Below, in pieces: positions 1-15,500 of a stretch of DNA of 64,000 nucleotides. The position numbers were made by a program, and so were the translations under genes. The stretch is from contig NW_025963561.1 in NCBI RefSeq assembly GCF_910591885.1, forward strand, positions 2,170,001-2,234,000, read 5' to 3'. Below the pieces are notes generated by a model. The model was not told the DNA's origin. It made no database searches and saw only the letters and a list, made by a program, of their open reading frames with translations. Origin of the DNA: Bombus terrestris. Taxonomy: Eukaryota > Arthropoda > Insecta > Hymenoptera > Apidae. Position 1 is the stretch's first letter. Each line of letters opens with the position of its first letter.

Positions 1-1050
1 CGTCATATAGTGATGCGATATAACGTTATAGGTCCTATAGTGATGGAATATAACGTTATAGTATATAACGTAATAGTACATAACGTTATACGTCATAACG
101 TAATAGTATATAACGTTATACGTCATAACGGAGTAGTATATAACGTTCTACGTCATATAGTGGTGCAATATAAAGTTATAGGTCTTATAGTGACGGCATA
201 TAACGTTATACATTATAACGTAATAGTATATAACGTTATACGTCATAACATAATAGTATATAACGTTATACGTCATAACGTAATAGTATATAACGTTATA
301 CGTCATATAGTGGTGCAATATAAAGTTATAGGTCTTATAGTGACGGCATATAACGTTATACATTATAACGTAATAGTATATAAAGTTATACGTCATAACG
401 TAATAGTATATGACGTTATACGTCATAACTTAATAGTATATAACGTTATACGTCATATAGTGGTGCAATATAACGTTATAGGTCTTATAGTGATGGAATA
501 TAACGTTATACATTATAACGTAATAGTATATAAAGTTATACGTCATAACGTAATATTATATAGCGTTATACATTATAACGTAATAGTATATAACGTTATA
601 CGTCATATAGTGGTGCAATATAACGTTATAGGTCCTATAGTGATGGAATATAACGTTATACATTATAACGTAATAGTATATAACCTTATACGTCATATAA
701 TGGTGCAATATAACGTTATAGGTCCTATAGTGATGGAATATAACGTTATACATTATAACGTTATAGTATATAATGTTATACGTCATAACGTAATAGTATA
801 TAACGTTATACGTCATATTGTGGTGCAATATAACGTTATAGGCCTTACAGTGATGGAATATGACGTTATACATTATAACGTAATAGTATATAACGTTATA
901 CATCATAACGTAATAGTACATAACGTTATTCGTCATAACTTAATAGTATATAACGTTATACGTCATAAAGTGGTGCAATATCACGTTATAGGCCTTATAG
1001 TCATGGAATACAACGTTATACATTATAACGTAATAGTATATAACGTTATA

Positions 1051-1110
1051 CGTCATAACGTAATAGTATATAACGTTATACGTCATAACGTAATAGTATA
1101 TAACGTTATA
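1051..1110 (+). repeat. Type 1 monomer, two reference copies
   Basis: These two adjacent monomers show the type 1 consensus: left part CGTCATAACGTAATAGTA, right part TATAACGTTATA. It has three CpGs, all in ACGT (TACGTC, AACGTA, AACGTT), spaced 8, 15 and 7 bp around the repeat. Common type 1 variants differ in the first bases: CATTAT, CGTTAT, CGTAAT, GTATAT (with GTACATAACG on the right), CCATATAACC, CGACAT (with TAGAATATAACG), TTTTAT and GGTTAT. Each variant keeps a fixed neighbour order, which is what makes the higher-order structure readable. Confidence 0.95.
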
Positions 1111-1140
1111 CGTCATATAGTGGTGCAATATAACGTTATA
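1111..1140 (+). repeat. Type 2 monomer, reference copy
   Basis: Left part CGTCATATAGTGGTGCAA, right part TATAACGTTATA. Type 2 lacks the AACGTAAT block of type 1 and has ATAGTGRTG instead. Main subtypes are GTGGTGCAATATAACG, GTGATGCAATATATCG, GTGATGCGATATAACG and the GGTCCTATAG or GGTCTTATAG form ending GTGATGGAATATAACG. Type 2 monomers nearly always occur as adjacent pairs or triplets, followed by a run of type 1 monomers. Confidence 0.93.
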
Positions 1141-2641
1141 GGTCTTATAGTGATTGCATATAACGTTATACGTTATAACGTAATAGTATATAACGTTTTA
1201 CGTCATAACGTAATAGTATATAACGTTATACGTAATAACGTAATAGTATATAACGTTATACGTCATATAGTGGTTGCAATATAACGTTATAGGTCCTATA
1301 GTGATGGAATATAACGTTATACATTATAACGTAATAGTATATAACGTTATGCATCATATAGTAATGCAACATAACGCTAAACGTTATAACGTAATAGTAT
1401 AAAACATCGTACGTCATATAGTGATGCGATATAACGTTATACGTAATAACGTAATAGTATATAACGTTTTACGTCATAACGTAATAGTATATAACGTTGT
1501 ACGTCATATAGTGGTGCAATATAACGTTATAGGTCCTATAGTGATGGAATATAACGTTATACATTATAACGTAATAGTATATGACGTTATACGTTATAAC
1601 GTAATAGTATATAACGTTGTACGTTATATAGTGGTGCAATATAACGTTATAGGTCCTATAGTGATGGAATATAACGTTATACATTATAACGTAATAGTAT
1701 ATAACGTTATACGTTATAACGTAATAGTATATAACGTTATACGTCATATAGTGATGCAATATATGGTTATACGTCATATAGTGATGCGATATAACGTTAT
1801 AGGTCCTATAGTGATGGAATATAACGTTATAGTATATAACGTAATAGTACATAACGTTATACGTCATAACGTAATAGTATATAACGTTATACGTCATATA
1901 GTGGTGCAATATCACGTTATAGGCCTTATAGTGATGGAATATAACGTTATACATTATAACGTAATAGTATATAACGTTATACGTCATAACATAATAGTAT
2001 TTAACGTTATACGTCATAACGTAATAGTATATAACGTTATACGTCATATAGTGGTGCAATATAAAGTTATAGGTCTTATAGTGACGGCATATAACGTTAT
2101 ACATTATAACGTAATAGTATATAACGTTTTACGTCATAACGTAATAGTATATGACGTTATACGTCATAACTTAATAGTATATAACGTTATACGTCATATA
2201 GTGGTGCAATATAACGTTATAGGTCTTATAGTGATGGAATATAACGTTATAGTATATAACGTAATAGTACATAACGTTATACGTCATAACGTAATAGTAT
2301 ATAACGTTATACGTCATATAGTGGTGCAATATCACGTTATAGGCCTTATAGTGATGGAATATAACGTTATACATTATAACGTAATAGTATATAACGTTAT
2401 ACGTCATAACATAATAGTATATAACGTTATACGTCATAACGTAATAGTATATAACGTTTTACGTCATATTGTGGTGCAATATAACGTTATAGGCCTTATA
2501 GTGATGGAATATAACGTTATACATTATAACGTAATAGTATATAACGTTATACGTCATATAGTGGTGCAATATAACGTTATAGGTCTCATAGCGATGGAAT
2601 ATAACGTTATACATTATAACGTAATAGTATATAACGTTATA

Positions 2642-2943
2642 CGTCATATAGTGGTTGCAATATAACGTTATATGTCCTATAGTGATGGAATATAACGTTA
2701 TACATTATAACGTTATAGTATATAACGTTTTACGTCATAACGTAATAGTATATAACGTTATACGTAATAACGTAATAGTATATAACGTTATACGTCATTT
2801 AGTGGTTGCAATATAACGTTATAGGTCCTGTAGTGATGGAATATAACGTTATACATTATAACGTAATAGTATATAACGTTATGCATCATATAGTAATGCA
2901 ACATAACGCTAAACGTTATAACGTAATAGTATAAAACATCGAA
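2642..2943 (+). repeat. 151-bp doubled block with two 31-mers
   Basis: A 31-bp monomer, a GTCCTATAG monomer, a CATTATAACGTTATAG monomer and more type 1 units lead to a second 31-bp monomer 151 bp downstream, then to a boundary element. The same spacing of two 31-mers occurs at 12156/12307, 17049/17200, 22602/22753, 25304/25455 and 63450/63601. The second 31-mer begins CGTCATTTAG in the first five sites but not at 63601. Confidence 0.85.
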
Positions 2944-5900
2944 CGTCATATAGTGATGCGATATAACGTTATACGTAATAACGAAATAGTATATAACGTT
3001 ATACGTTATAACGTAATAGTATATAACGTTATACGTCATATAGTGATGCAATATATCGTTATACGTCATATAGTGATGCGATATAACGTTATACCATATA
3101 ACCTAATAGTATATAACGTTATACGACATAACGTAATAGAATATAACGTTATATTTTATAACGTAATAGTATATAACGTTATACGTCATATAGTGATGCA
3201 ATATATCGTTATACGTCATATAGTGATGCGATATAACATTATAGGTCCTATAGTGATGGAATATAACGTTATAGTATATAACGTAATAGTACATAACGTT
3301 ATACGTCATAACGTAATAGTATATAACGTTATACGCCATATAGTTGTGCAATATCACGTTATAGGCCTTATAGTGATGGAATATAACGTTATACATTATA
3401 ACGTAATAGTATATAACGTTATACGTCATAACATAATAGTATATAACGTTATACGTCATAACGTAATAGTATATAACGTTATACGTCATATAGTGGTGCA
3501 ATATAAAGTTATAGGTCTTATAGTGACGGCATATAACGTTAGACATTATAACGTAATAGTATATAAAGTTATACGTCATAACGTAATATTATATAACGTT
3601 ATAGGTCATATAGTGGTGCAATAAAACGCTATAGGTCTCATAGTGATGGAATATAACGTTATACATTATAACGTAATAGTATATAACGTTATACGTCATA
3701 TAGTGGTGCAATATAACGTTATAGGTCCTATAGTGATGGAATATAACGTTATACATTATAACGTAATAGTATATAATGTTATACGTCATAACGTAATAGT
3801 ATATAACGTTATACGTCATATTGTGGTGCAATATAACGTTATAGGCCTTATAGTGATGGAATATAACGTTATACATTATAACGTAATAGTATATAACGTT
3901 ATACGTCATAACGTAATAGTACATAACGTTATACGTCATATAGTGATGCAATATATCGTTATACGTCATATAGTGATGCGATATAACGTTATACCATATA
4001 ACCTAATAGTATATAACGTTATACGACATAACGTAATAGAATATAACGTTATATTTTATAACGTAATAGTATATAACGTTATACGTCATATAGTGATGCA
4101 ATATATCGTTATACGTCATATAGTGATGCGATATAACGTTATAGGTCCTATAGTGATGGAATATAACGTTATAGTATATAACGTAATAGTACATAACGTT
4201 ATACGTCATAACGTAATAGTATATAACGTTATACGTCATATAGTGGTGCAATATCACGTTATAGGCCTTATAGTGATGGAATATAACGTTATACATTATA
4301 ACGTAATAGTATATACCGCTATACGTCATATAGTGGTGCAATATAACGTTATAGGTCCTATAGTGATGGAATATAACGTCATACATTATAACGTAATAGT
4401 ATATAATGTTATACGTCATAACGTAATAGTATATAACGTTATACGTCATATTGTGGTGCAATATAACGTTATAGGCCTTATAGAGATGGAATATAACGTT
4501 ATACATTATAACGTAATAGTATATAACGTTATACGTCATAACATAATAGTACATAACGTTATACGTCATAACGTAATAGTATATAACGTTATACGTAATA
4601 ACGTAATAGTTTATAACGTTATACGTCATATAGTGGTTGCAATATAACGTTATAGGTCCTATAGTGATGGAATATAACGTTATACATTATAACGTAATAG
4701 TATATAACGTTATGCATCATATAGTAATGCAACATAACGCTAAACGTTATAACGTAATAGTATAAAACATCGTACGTCATATAGTGATGCGATATAACGT
4801 TATACGTAATAACGTAATAGTATATAACGTTATACGTTATAACGTAATAGTGTATAACGTTATACGTCATATAGTGATGTAATATATCGTTATACGTCAT
4901 ATAGTGATGCGATATAACGTTATACCATATAACCTAATAGTATATAACGTTATACGACATAACGTAATAGAATATAACGTTATAGGTTATAACGTAATAG
5001 TATATAACGTTATACGTCATATAGTGATGCAATATGTCGTTATACGTCATATAGTGATGCGATATAACGTTATAGGTCCTATAGTGATGGAATATAACGT
5101 TATAGTATATAACGTCATAGTACATAACGTTATACGTCATAACGTAATAGTATATAACGTTATACGTCATATAGTGGTGCAATATCACGTTATAGGCCTT
5201 ATAGTGATGGAATATAACGTTATACATTATAACGTAATAGTATATAACGTTATACGTCATATAGTGGTGCAATATAACGTTATAGGTCCTATAGTGATGG
5301 AATATAACGTTATACATTATAACGTAATAGTATATAATGTTATACGTCATAACGTAATAGTATATAACGTTATACGTCATATTGTGGTGCAATATAACGT
5401 TATAGGGCTTATAGAGATGGAATATAACGTTATACATTATAACGTAATAGTATATAACGTTATACGTCATAACGTAATAGTACATAACGTTATACGTCAT
5501 AACGTAATAGTATATAACGTTATACGTCATATAGTGGTGCAATATAAAGTTATAGGTCTTATAGTGATGGCATATAACGTTATACGTTATAACGTAATAG
5601 TATATAACGTTTTACGTCATAACGTAATAGTATATAACGTTATAGGTCATATAGTGGTGCAATAAAACGCTATAGGTCTCATAGTGATGGAATATAACGT
5701 TATACATTATAACGTAATAGTATATAACGTTATACCTCATATAGTGGTGCAATATAACGTTATAGGTCGTATAGTGATGGAATATAACGTTATACATTAT
5801 AACGTAATAGTATATAATGTTATACGTCATAACGTAATAGTATATAACGTTATACGTCATATTGTGGTGCAATATATCGTTACACGTCATATAGTGATGC

Positions 5901-6034
5901 GATATAACGCTATAGGTCCTATAGTGATGGAATATAACGTTATACATTATAACGTAATAGTATATAACAATATACGTCATAACGTAATAGTACATAACGT
6001 TATACGTCATAACGTAATAGTATATAACGTTATG

Positions 6035-6424
6035 CATCACATAGTAATGCAACATAACGCTAAACGTTATAACGTAATAGTATAAAACATCGTACGTAAT
6101 ATAGTTATGCGATATAACGTTATACATTATAACGTAATAGTATATAATGTTATACGTCATAACGTAATAGTATATAACGTTATACGTCATATTGTGGTGC
6201 AATATATCGTTACACGTCATATAGTGATGCGATATAACGTTATAGATCCTATAGTGATGGAATATAACGTTATACATTATAACGTAATAGTATATAACAA
6301 TATACGTCATAACGTAATAGTACATAACGTTATACGTCATAACGTAATAGTATATAACGTTATGCATCATATAGTAATGCAACATAACGCTAAACGTTAT
6401 AACGTAATAGTATAAAACATCGTA
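6035..6424 (+). repeat. 330-bp local tandem repeat with boundary elements
   Basis: Two boundary elements lie 330 bp (11 monomers) apart and the sequence before each is nearly the same. Marks include ATATATCGTTACACGTCATA, which carries an unusual GTTACACG, and AACAATATACG. The first copy has CATCACATAG and is followed by CGTAATATAGTTATGCG; the second has the usual CATCATATAG. The same 330-bp pair recurs at 15549/15879, 18702/19032 and 20982/21312. Confidence 0.88.
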
Positions 6425-7449
6425 CGTCATATAGTGATGCGATATAACGTTATACGTAATAACGTAATAGTATACAACGTTTTACGTCATAACGTAATAG
6501 TATATAACGTTGTACGTCATATAGTGGTGCAATATAACGTTATAGGTCCTATAGTGATGGAATATAACGTTATACCTTATAACGTAATAGTATATGACGT
6601 TATACGTTATAACGTAATAGTATATAACGTTATACGTCATATAGTGATGCAATATATGGTTATACGTCATATAGTGATGCGATATAACGTTATAGGTCCT
6701 ATAGTGATGGAATATAACGTTATAGTATATAACGTAATAGTACATAACGTTATACGTCATAACGTAATAGTATATAACGTTATACGTCATATAGTGGTGC
6801 AATATCACGTTATAGGCCTTATAGTGATGGAATATAACGTTATACATTATAACGTAATAGTATATAACGATATACGTCATAACATAATAGTATATAACGT
6901 TATACGTCATAACGTAATAGTATATAACGTTATACGTCATATAGTGGTGCAATATAAAGTTATAGGTCTTATAGTGACGGCATATAACGTTATACATTAT
7001 AACGTAATAGTATATAACGTTTTACGTCATAACGTAATAGTATATGACGTTATACGTCATAACTTAATAGTATATAACGTTATACGTCATATAGTGGTGC
7101 AATATAACGTTATAGGTCTTATAGTGATGGAATATAACGTTATAGTATATAACGTAATAGTACATAACGTTATACGTCATAACGTAATAGTATATAACGT
7201 TATACGTCATATAGTGGTGCAATATCACGTTATAGGCCTTATAGTGATGGAATATAACGTTATACATTATAACGTAATAGTATATAACGTTATACGTCAT
7301 AACATAATAGTATATAACGTTATACGTCATAACGTAATAGTATATAACGTTTTACGTCATATTGTGGTGCAATATAACGTTATAGGCCTTATAGTGATGG
7401 AATATAACGTTATACATTATAACGTAATAGTATATAACGTTATACGTCA

Positions 7450-8730
7450 TATAGTGGTGCAATATAACGTTATAGGTCTCATAGCGATGGAATATAACGT
7501 TATACATTATAACGTAATAGTATATAACGTTATACGTCATAACGTAATAGTATATAACGTTATACGTCATAACGTAATAGTATATAACGTTATGCATCAT
7601 ATAGTAAAGCAATATAACGGTAAACGTTATAACGTAATAGTATAAAACATCGCTCGTCATATAGTGATGCGATATAACGTTATACGTAATAACGTAATGG
7701 TATATAACGCTATACGTCATATAGTGGTGCACTATAACGTTATAGGTCCTACAGTGATGGAATATAACGTTATACATTATGACGTAATAGTATATAACGT
7801 TATACGCCATATAGTGACGCAATATGTCGTTATACGTCCTATAGTTATGCAATACAACGTTATACCTTGTAACCTAATAGTATATGACGTTATACCTTAT
7901 AATGTAATAGTATATAACGTTATACGTCATATAGTGATGCAATATATCGTTATACGTCATATAGTGATGCGATATAACGTTATAGGTCCTATAGTGATGG
8001 AATATAACGTTATAGTATTAAACGTAATAATACATAACGTTATACGTCATAACGTAATAGTATATACCGTTATACGTCATATAGTGGTGCAATATAACGT
8101 TATAGGTCTCATAGTGATGGAATATAACGTTATACATTATAACGTAATAGTATATAACGTTATACGTCATATAGTGGTGCAATATAACGTTATAGGTCTT
8201 ATAGTGATGGAATATAACGTTATGCATTATAACGTAATAGTATATAACGTTATACGTCATAACGTAATAGTATATAACGTTATACGTCATAACGTAATAG
8301 TATATAACGTTATGCATCATATAGTAAAGCAATATAACGGTAAACGTTATAACGTAATAGTATAAAACATCGCTCGTCATATAGTGATGCGATATAACGT
8401 TATACGTAATAACGTAATGGTATATAACGCTATACGTCATATAGTGGTGCACTATAACGTTATAGGTCCTACAGTGATTGAATATAACGTTATACATTAT
8501 AACGTAATAGTATATAACGTTATACGCCATATAGTGATGCAATATGTCGTTATACGTCCTATAGTTATGCAATACAAAGTTATACCTTGTAATCTAATAG
8601 TATATGACGTTATACCTTACACTGTAGTAGTATATAACGTTAAACGTCATATAGTGATGCAATATATCGTTATACGTCATATAGTGATGCGATATAACGT
8701 TATAGGTCCTATAGTGATGGAATATAACGT
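7450..8730 (+). repeat. 720-bp tandem repeat of divergent monomers
   Basis: About 7450-8010 aligns with 8170-8730 at an offset of 720 bp (24 monomers), with roughly a dozen differences: GTGATGG versus GTGATTG near 7758/8478, GTGACGC versus GTGATGC near 7814/8534, CAACGT versus CAAAGT near 7855/8575. Both halves share odd marks found elsewhere only in the 51-58 kb mosaic, such as GTCCTACAGTGATGG, GTGCACTATAACG and CGTAATGGTATATAACGC. It is older or less homogenised than the flanking duplication. Confidence 0.87.
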
Positions 8731-9514
8731 TAAACGTTCTGACGTAATAGCATATAACGTTATACGTCATAACGTAATAGTATATAACGTTAGACGTCAT
8801 AACGTAATAATATATAACGTTATACGTCATATAGTGGTGCAATATAACGTTATAGGTCCTATAGTGATGGAATATAACGTTATACATTATAACGTAATAG
8901 TATATAACGTTATACGTCGTAACGTAATAGTATATAACGTTATACGACATAACTTAATAGTATATAACGTTATAGGTCATATAGTGGTGCAATATAACGT
9001 TATAGGTCTCATAGTGATGGAATATAACGTTATACATTATAACGTAATAGTATACAACGTTATACGTCATATAGTGGTGCAATATAACGTTATAGGTCCT
9101 ATAGTGATGGAATATAACGTTATACATTATAACGTAATAGTATATAACGTTATACGTCATAACGTAATAGTATATAACGTTATACGTCATATAGTGATGC
9201 AATATATCGTTATACGTCATATAGTGATGCGATATAACGTTATAGGTCCTATAGTGATGGAATATAACGTTATACATTATAACGTAATAGTATATAACGT
9301 TATACGTTATAACGTTATAGTATATAACGTTATACGTCATATAGTGATGCAATATATCGTTATACGTCATATAGTGATGCGATATAACGTTATACCATAT
9401 AACCTAATAGTATATAACGTTATACGACATAACGTAATAGAATATAACGTTATAGGTTATAACGTAATAGTATATAACGTTATACGTCATATAGTGATGC
9501 AATATATCGTTATA
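7542..9514 (+). repeat. Divergent stretch between the 9.5-kb copies
   Basis: Still pure 30-bp array, but with more private variants than its flanks: CCTTGTAACC near 7863, GTAGTAGTATATAACG near 8625, and CGTTCTGACGTAATAGCATA at 8735. It has boundary elements of the CGGTAAA subtype at 7595 and 8315. From about 9000 it returns to standard higher-order sequence leading into the right-hand copy. Confidence 0.85.
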
Positions 9515-12500
9515 CGTCATATAGTGATGCGATATAACGTTATAGGTCCTATAGTGATGGAATATAACGTTATAGTATATAACGTAATAGTACATAACGT
9601 TATACGTCATAACGTAATAGTATATAACGTTATACGTCATAACGGAGTAGTATATAACGTTCTACGTCATATAGTGGTGCAATATAAAGTTATAGGTCTT
9701 ATAGTGACGGCATATAACGTTATACATTATAACGTAATAGTATATAACGTTATACGTCATAACATAATAGTATATAACGTTATACGTCATAACGTAATAG
9801 TATATAACGTTATACGTCATATAGTGGTGCAATATAAAGTTATAGGTCTTATAGTGACGGCATATAACGTTATACATTATAACGTAATAGTATATAAAGT
9901 TATACGTCATAACGTAATAGTATATGACGTTATACGTCATAACTTAATAGTATATAACGTTATACGTCATATAGTGGTGCAATATAACGTTATAGGTCTT
10001 ATAGTGATGGAATATAACGTTATACATTATAACGTAATAGTATATAAAGTTATACGTCATAACGTAATATTATATAGCGTTATACATTATAACGTAATAG
10101 TATATAACGTTATACGTCATATAGTGGTGCAATATAACGTTATAGGTCCTATAGTGATGGAATATAACGTTATACATTATAACGTAATAGTATATAACCT
10201 TATACGTCATATAATGGTGCAATATAACGTTATAGGTCCTATAGTGATGGAATATAACGTTATACATTATAACGTTATAGTATATAATGTTATACGTCAT
10301 AACGTAATAGTATATAACGTTATACGTCATATTGTGGTGCAATATAACGTTATAGGCCTTACAGTGATGGAATATGACGTTATACATTATAACGTAATAG
10401 TATATAACGTTATACATCATAACGTAATAGTACATAACGTTATTCGTCATAACTTAATAGTATATAACGTTATACGTCATAAAGTGGTGCAATATCACGT
10501 TATAGGCCTTATAGTCATGGAATACAACGTTATACATTATAACGTAATAGTATATAACGTTATACGTCATAACGTAATAGTATATAACGTTATACGTCAT
10601 AACGTAATAGTATATAACGTTATACGTCATATAGTGGTGCAATATAACGTTATAGGTCTTATAGTGATTGCATATAACGTTATACGTTATAACGTAATAG
10701 TATATAACGTTTTACGTCATAACGTAATAGTATATAACGTTATACGTAATAACGTAATAGTATATAACGTTATACGTCATATAGTGGTTGCAATATAACG
10801 TTATAGGTCCTATAGTGATGGAATATAACGTTATACATTATAACGTAATAGTATATAACGTTATGCATCATATAGTAATGCAACATAACGCTAAACGTTA
10901 TAACGTAATAGTATAAAACATCGTACGTCATATAGTGATGCGATATAACGTTATACGTAATAACGTAATAGTATATAACGTTTTACGTCATAACGTAATA
11001 GTATATAACGTTGTACGTCATATAGTGGTGCAATATAACGTTATAGGTCCTATAGTGATGGAATATAACGTTATACATTATAACGTAATAGTATATGACG
11101 TTATACGTTATAACGTAATAGTATATAACGTTGTACGTTATATAGTGGTGCAATATAACGTTATAGGTCCTATAGTGATGGAATATAACGTTATACATTA
11201 TAACGTAATAGTATATAACGTTATACGTTATAACGTAATAGTATATAACGTTATACGTCATATAGTGATGCAATATATGGTTATACGTCATATAGTGATG
11301 CGATATAACGTTATAGGTCCTATAGTGATGGAATATAACGTTATAGTATATAACGTAATAGTACATAACGTTATACGTCATAACGTAATAGTATATAACG
11401 TTATACGTCATATAGTGGTGCAATATCACGTTATAGGCCTTATAGTGATGGAATATAACGTTATACATTATAACGTAATAGTATATAACGTTATACGTCA
11501 TAACATAATAGTATTTAACGTTATACGTCATAACGTAATAGTATATAACGTTATACGTCATATAGTGGTGCAATATAAAGTTATAGGTCTTATAGTGACG
11601 GCATATAACGTTATACATTATAACGTAATAGTATATAACGTTTTACGTCATAACGTAATAGTATATGACGTTATACGTCATAACTTAATAGTATATAACG
11701 TTATACGTCATATAGTGGTGCAATATAACGTTATAGGTCTTATAGTGATGGAATATAACGTTATAGTATATAACGTAATAGTACATAACGTTATACGTCA
11801 TAACGTAATAGTATATAACGTTATACGTCATATAGTGGTGCAATATCACGTTATAGGCCTTATAGTGATGGAATATAACGTTATACATTATAACGTAATA
11901 GTATATAACGTTATACGTCATAACATAATAGTATATAACGTTATACGTCATAACGTAATAGTATATAACGTTTTACGTCATATTGTGGTGCAATATAACG
12001 TTATAGGCCTTATAGTGATGGAATATAACGTTATACATTATAACGTAATAGTATATAACGTTATACGTCATATAGTGGTGCAATATAACGTTATAGGTCT
12101 CATAGCGATGGAATATAACGTTATACATTATAACGTAATAGTATATAACGTTATACGTCATATAGTGGTTGCAATATAACGTTATATGTCCTATAGTGAT
12201 GGAATATAACGTTATACATTATAACGTTATAGTATATAACGTTTTACGTCATAACGTAATAGTATATAACGTTATACGTAATAACGTAATAGTATATAAC
12301 GTTATACGTCATTTAGTGGTTGCAATATAACGTTATAGGTCCTGTAGTGATGGAATATAACGTTATACATTATAACGTAATAGTATATAACGTTATGCAT
12401 CATATAGTAATGCAACATAACGCTAAACGTTATAACGTAATAGTATAAAACATCGAACGTCATATAGTGATGCGATATAACGTTATACGTAATAACGAAA

Positions 12501-15500
12501 TAGTATATAACGTTATACGTTATAACGTAATAGTATATAACGTTATACGTCATATAGTGATGCAATATATCGTTATACGTCATATAGTGATGCGATATAA
12601 CGTTATACCATATAACCTAATAGTATATAACGTTATACGACATAACGTAATAGAATATAACGTTATATTTTATAACGTAATAGTATATAACGTTATACGT
12701 CATATAGTGATGCAATATATCGTTATACGTCATATAGTGATGCGATATAACATTATAGGTCCTATAGTGATGGAATATAACGTTATAGTATATAACGTAA
12801 TAGTACATAACGTTATACGTCATAACGTAATAGTATATAACGTTATACGCCATATAGTTGTGCAATATCACGTTATAGGCCTTATAGTGATGGAATATAA
12901 CGTTATACATTATAACGTAATAGTATATAACGTTATACGTCATAACATAATAGTATATAACGTTATACGTCATAACGTAATAGTATATAACGTTATACGT
13001 CATATAGTGGTGCAATATAAAGTTATAGGTCTTATAGTGACGGCATATAACGTTAGACATTATAACGTAATAGTATATAAAGTTATACGTCATAACGTAA
13101 TATTATATAACGTTATAGGTCATATAGTGGTGCAATAAAACGCTATAGGTCTCATAGTGATGGAATATAACGTTATACATTATAACGTAATAGTATATAA
13201 CGTTATACGTCATATAGTGGTGCAATATAACGTTATAGGTCCTATAGTGATGGAATATAACGTTATACATTATAACGTAATAGTATATAATGTTATACGT
13301 CATAACGTAATAGTATATAACGTTATACGTCATATTGTGGTGCAATATAACGTTATAGGCCTTATAGTGATGGAATATAACGTTATACATTATAACGTAA
13401 TAGTATATAACGTTATACGTCATAACGTAATAGTACATAACGTTATACGTCATATAGTGATGCAATATATCGTTATACGTCATATAGTGATGCGATATAA
13501 CGTTATACCATATAACCTAATAGTATATAACGTTATACGACATAACGTAATAGAATATAACGTTATATTTTATAACGTAATAGTATATAACGTTATACGT
13601 CATATAGTGATGCAATATATCGTTATACGTCATATAGTGATGCGATATAACGTTATAGGTCCTATAGTGATGGAATATAACGTTATAGTATATAACGTAA
13701 TAGTACATAACGTTATACGTCATAACGTAATAGTATATAACGTTATACGTCATATAGTGGTGCAATATCACGTTATAGGCCTTATAGTGATGGAATATAA
13801 CGTTATACATTATAACGTAATAGTATATACCGCTATACGTCATATAGTGGTGCAATATAACGTTATAGGTCCTATAGTGATGGAATATAACGTCATACAT
13901 TATAACGTAATAGTATATAATGTTATACGTCATAACGTAATAGTATATAACGTTATACGTCATATTGTGGTGCAATATAACGTTATAGGCCTTATAGAGA
14001 TGGAATATAACGTTATACATTATAACGTAATAGTATATAACGTTATACGTCATAACATAATAGTACATAACGTTATACGTCATAACGTAATAGTATATAA
14101 CGTTATACGTAATAACGTAATAGTTTATAACGTTATACGTCATATAGTGGTTGCAATATAACGTTATAGGTCCTATAGTGATGGAATATAACGTTATACA
14201 TTATAACGTAATAGTATATAACGTTATGCATCATATAGTAATGCAACATAACGCTAAACGTTATAACGTAATAGTATAAAACATCGTACGTCATATAGTG
14301 ATGCGATATAACGTTATACGTAATAACGTAATAGTATATAACGTTATACGTTATAACGTAATAGTGTATAACGTTATACGTCATATAGTGATGTAATATA
14401 TCGTTATACGTCATATAGTGATGCGATATAACGTTATACCATATAACCTAATAGTATATAACGTTATACGACATAACGTAATAGAATATAACGTTATAGG
14501 TTATAACGTAATAGTATATAACGTTATACGTCATATAGTGATGCAATATGTCGTTATACGTCATATAGTGATGCGATATAACGTTATAGGTCCTATAGTG
14601 ATGGAATATAACGTTATAGTATATAACGTCATAGTACATAACGTTATACGTCATAACGTAATAGTATATAACGTTATACGTCATATAGTGGTGCAATATC
14701 ACGTTATAGGCCTTATAGTGATGGAATATAACGTTATACATTATAACGTAATAGTATATAACGTTATACGTCATATAGTGGTGCAATATAACGTTATAGG
14801 TCCTATAGTGATGGAATATAACGTTATACATTATAACGTAATAGTATATAATGTTATACGTCATAACGTAATAGTATATAACGTTATACGTCATATTGTG
14901 GTGCAATATAACGTTATAGGGCTTATAGAGATGGAATATAACGTTATACATTATAACGTAATAGTATATAACGTTATACGTCATAACGTAATAGTACATA
15001 ACGTTATACGTCATAACGTAATAGTATATAACGTTATACGTCATATAGTGGTGCAATATAAAGTTATAGGTCTTATAGTGATGGCATATAACGTTATACG
15101 TTATAACGTAATAGTATATAACGTTTTACGTCATAACGTAATAGTATATAACGTTATAGGTCATATAGTGGTGCAATAAAACGCTATAGGTCTCATAGTG
15201 ATGGAATATAACGTTATACATTATAACGTAATAGTATATAACGTTATACCTCATATAGTGGTGCAATATAACGTTATAGGTCGTATAGTGATGGAATATA
15301 ACGTTATACATTATAACGTAATAGTATATAATGTTATACGTCATAACGTAATAGTATATAACGTTATACGTCATATTGTGGTGCAATATATCGTTACACG
15401 TCATATAGTGATGCGATATAACGCTATAGGTCCTATAGTGATGGAATATAACGTTATACATTATAACGTAATAGTATATAACAATATACGTCATAACGTA

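Larger units (their letters stand above)
1..7541 (+). repeat. Left copy of 9,514-bp-offset duplication
   Basis: Matches 9515-17055 essentially base for base. Rare private variants are shared at the offset of 9,514: AACGTCATAG at 5115, GGTCGTATAG at 5765, CATCACATAG at 6035, GTATACAACG near 6471 and AACGATATAC near 6867. The only difference I noticed is base 6576 (C here, A in the other copy). Boundary spacings 1,532, 1,831, 1,320 and 330 bp recur in both copies. The match starts at base 1, so the duplicated unit probably extends left of the window. It ends at 7541, where this copy goes on with a type 1 monomer and the other with a 31-bp monomer. Confidence 0.95.
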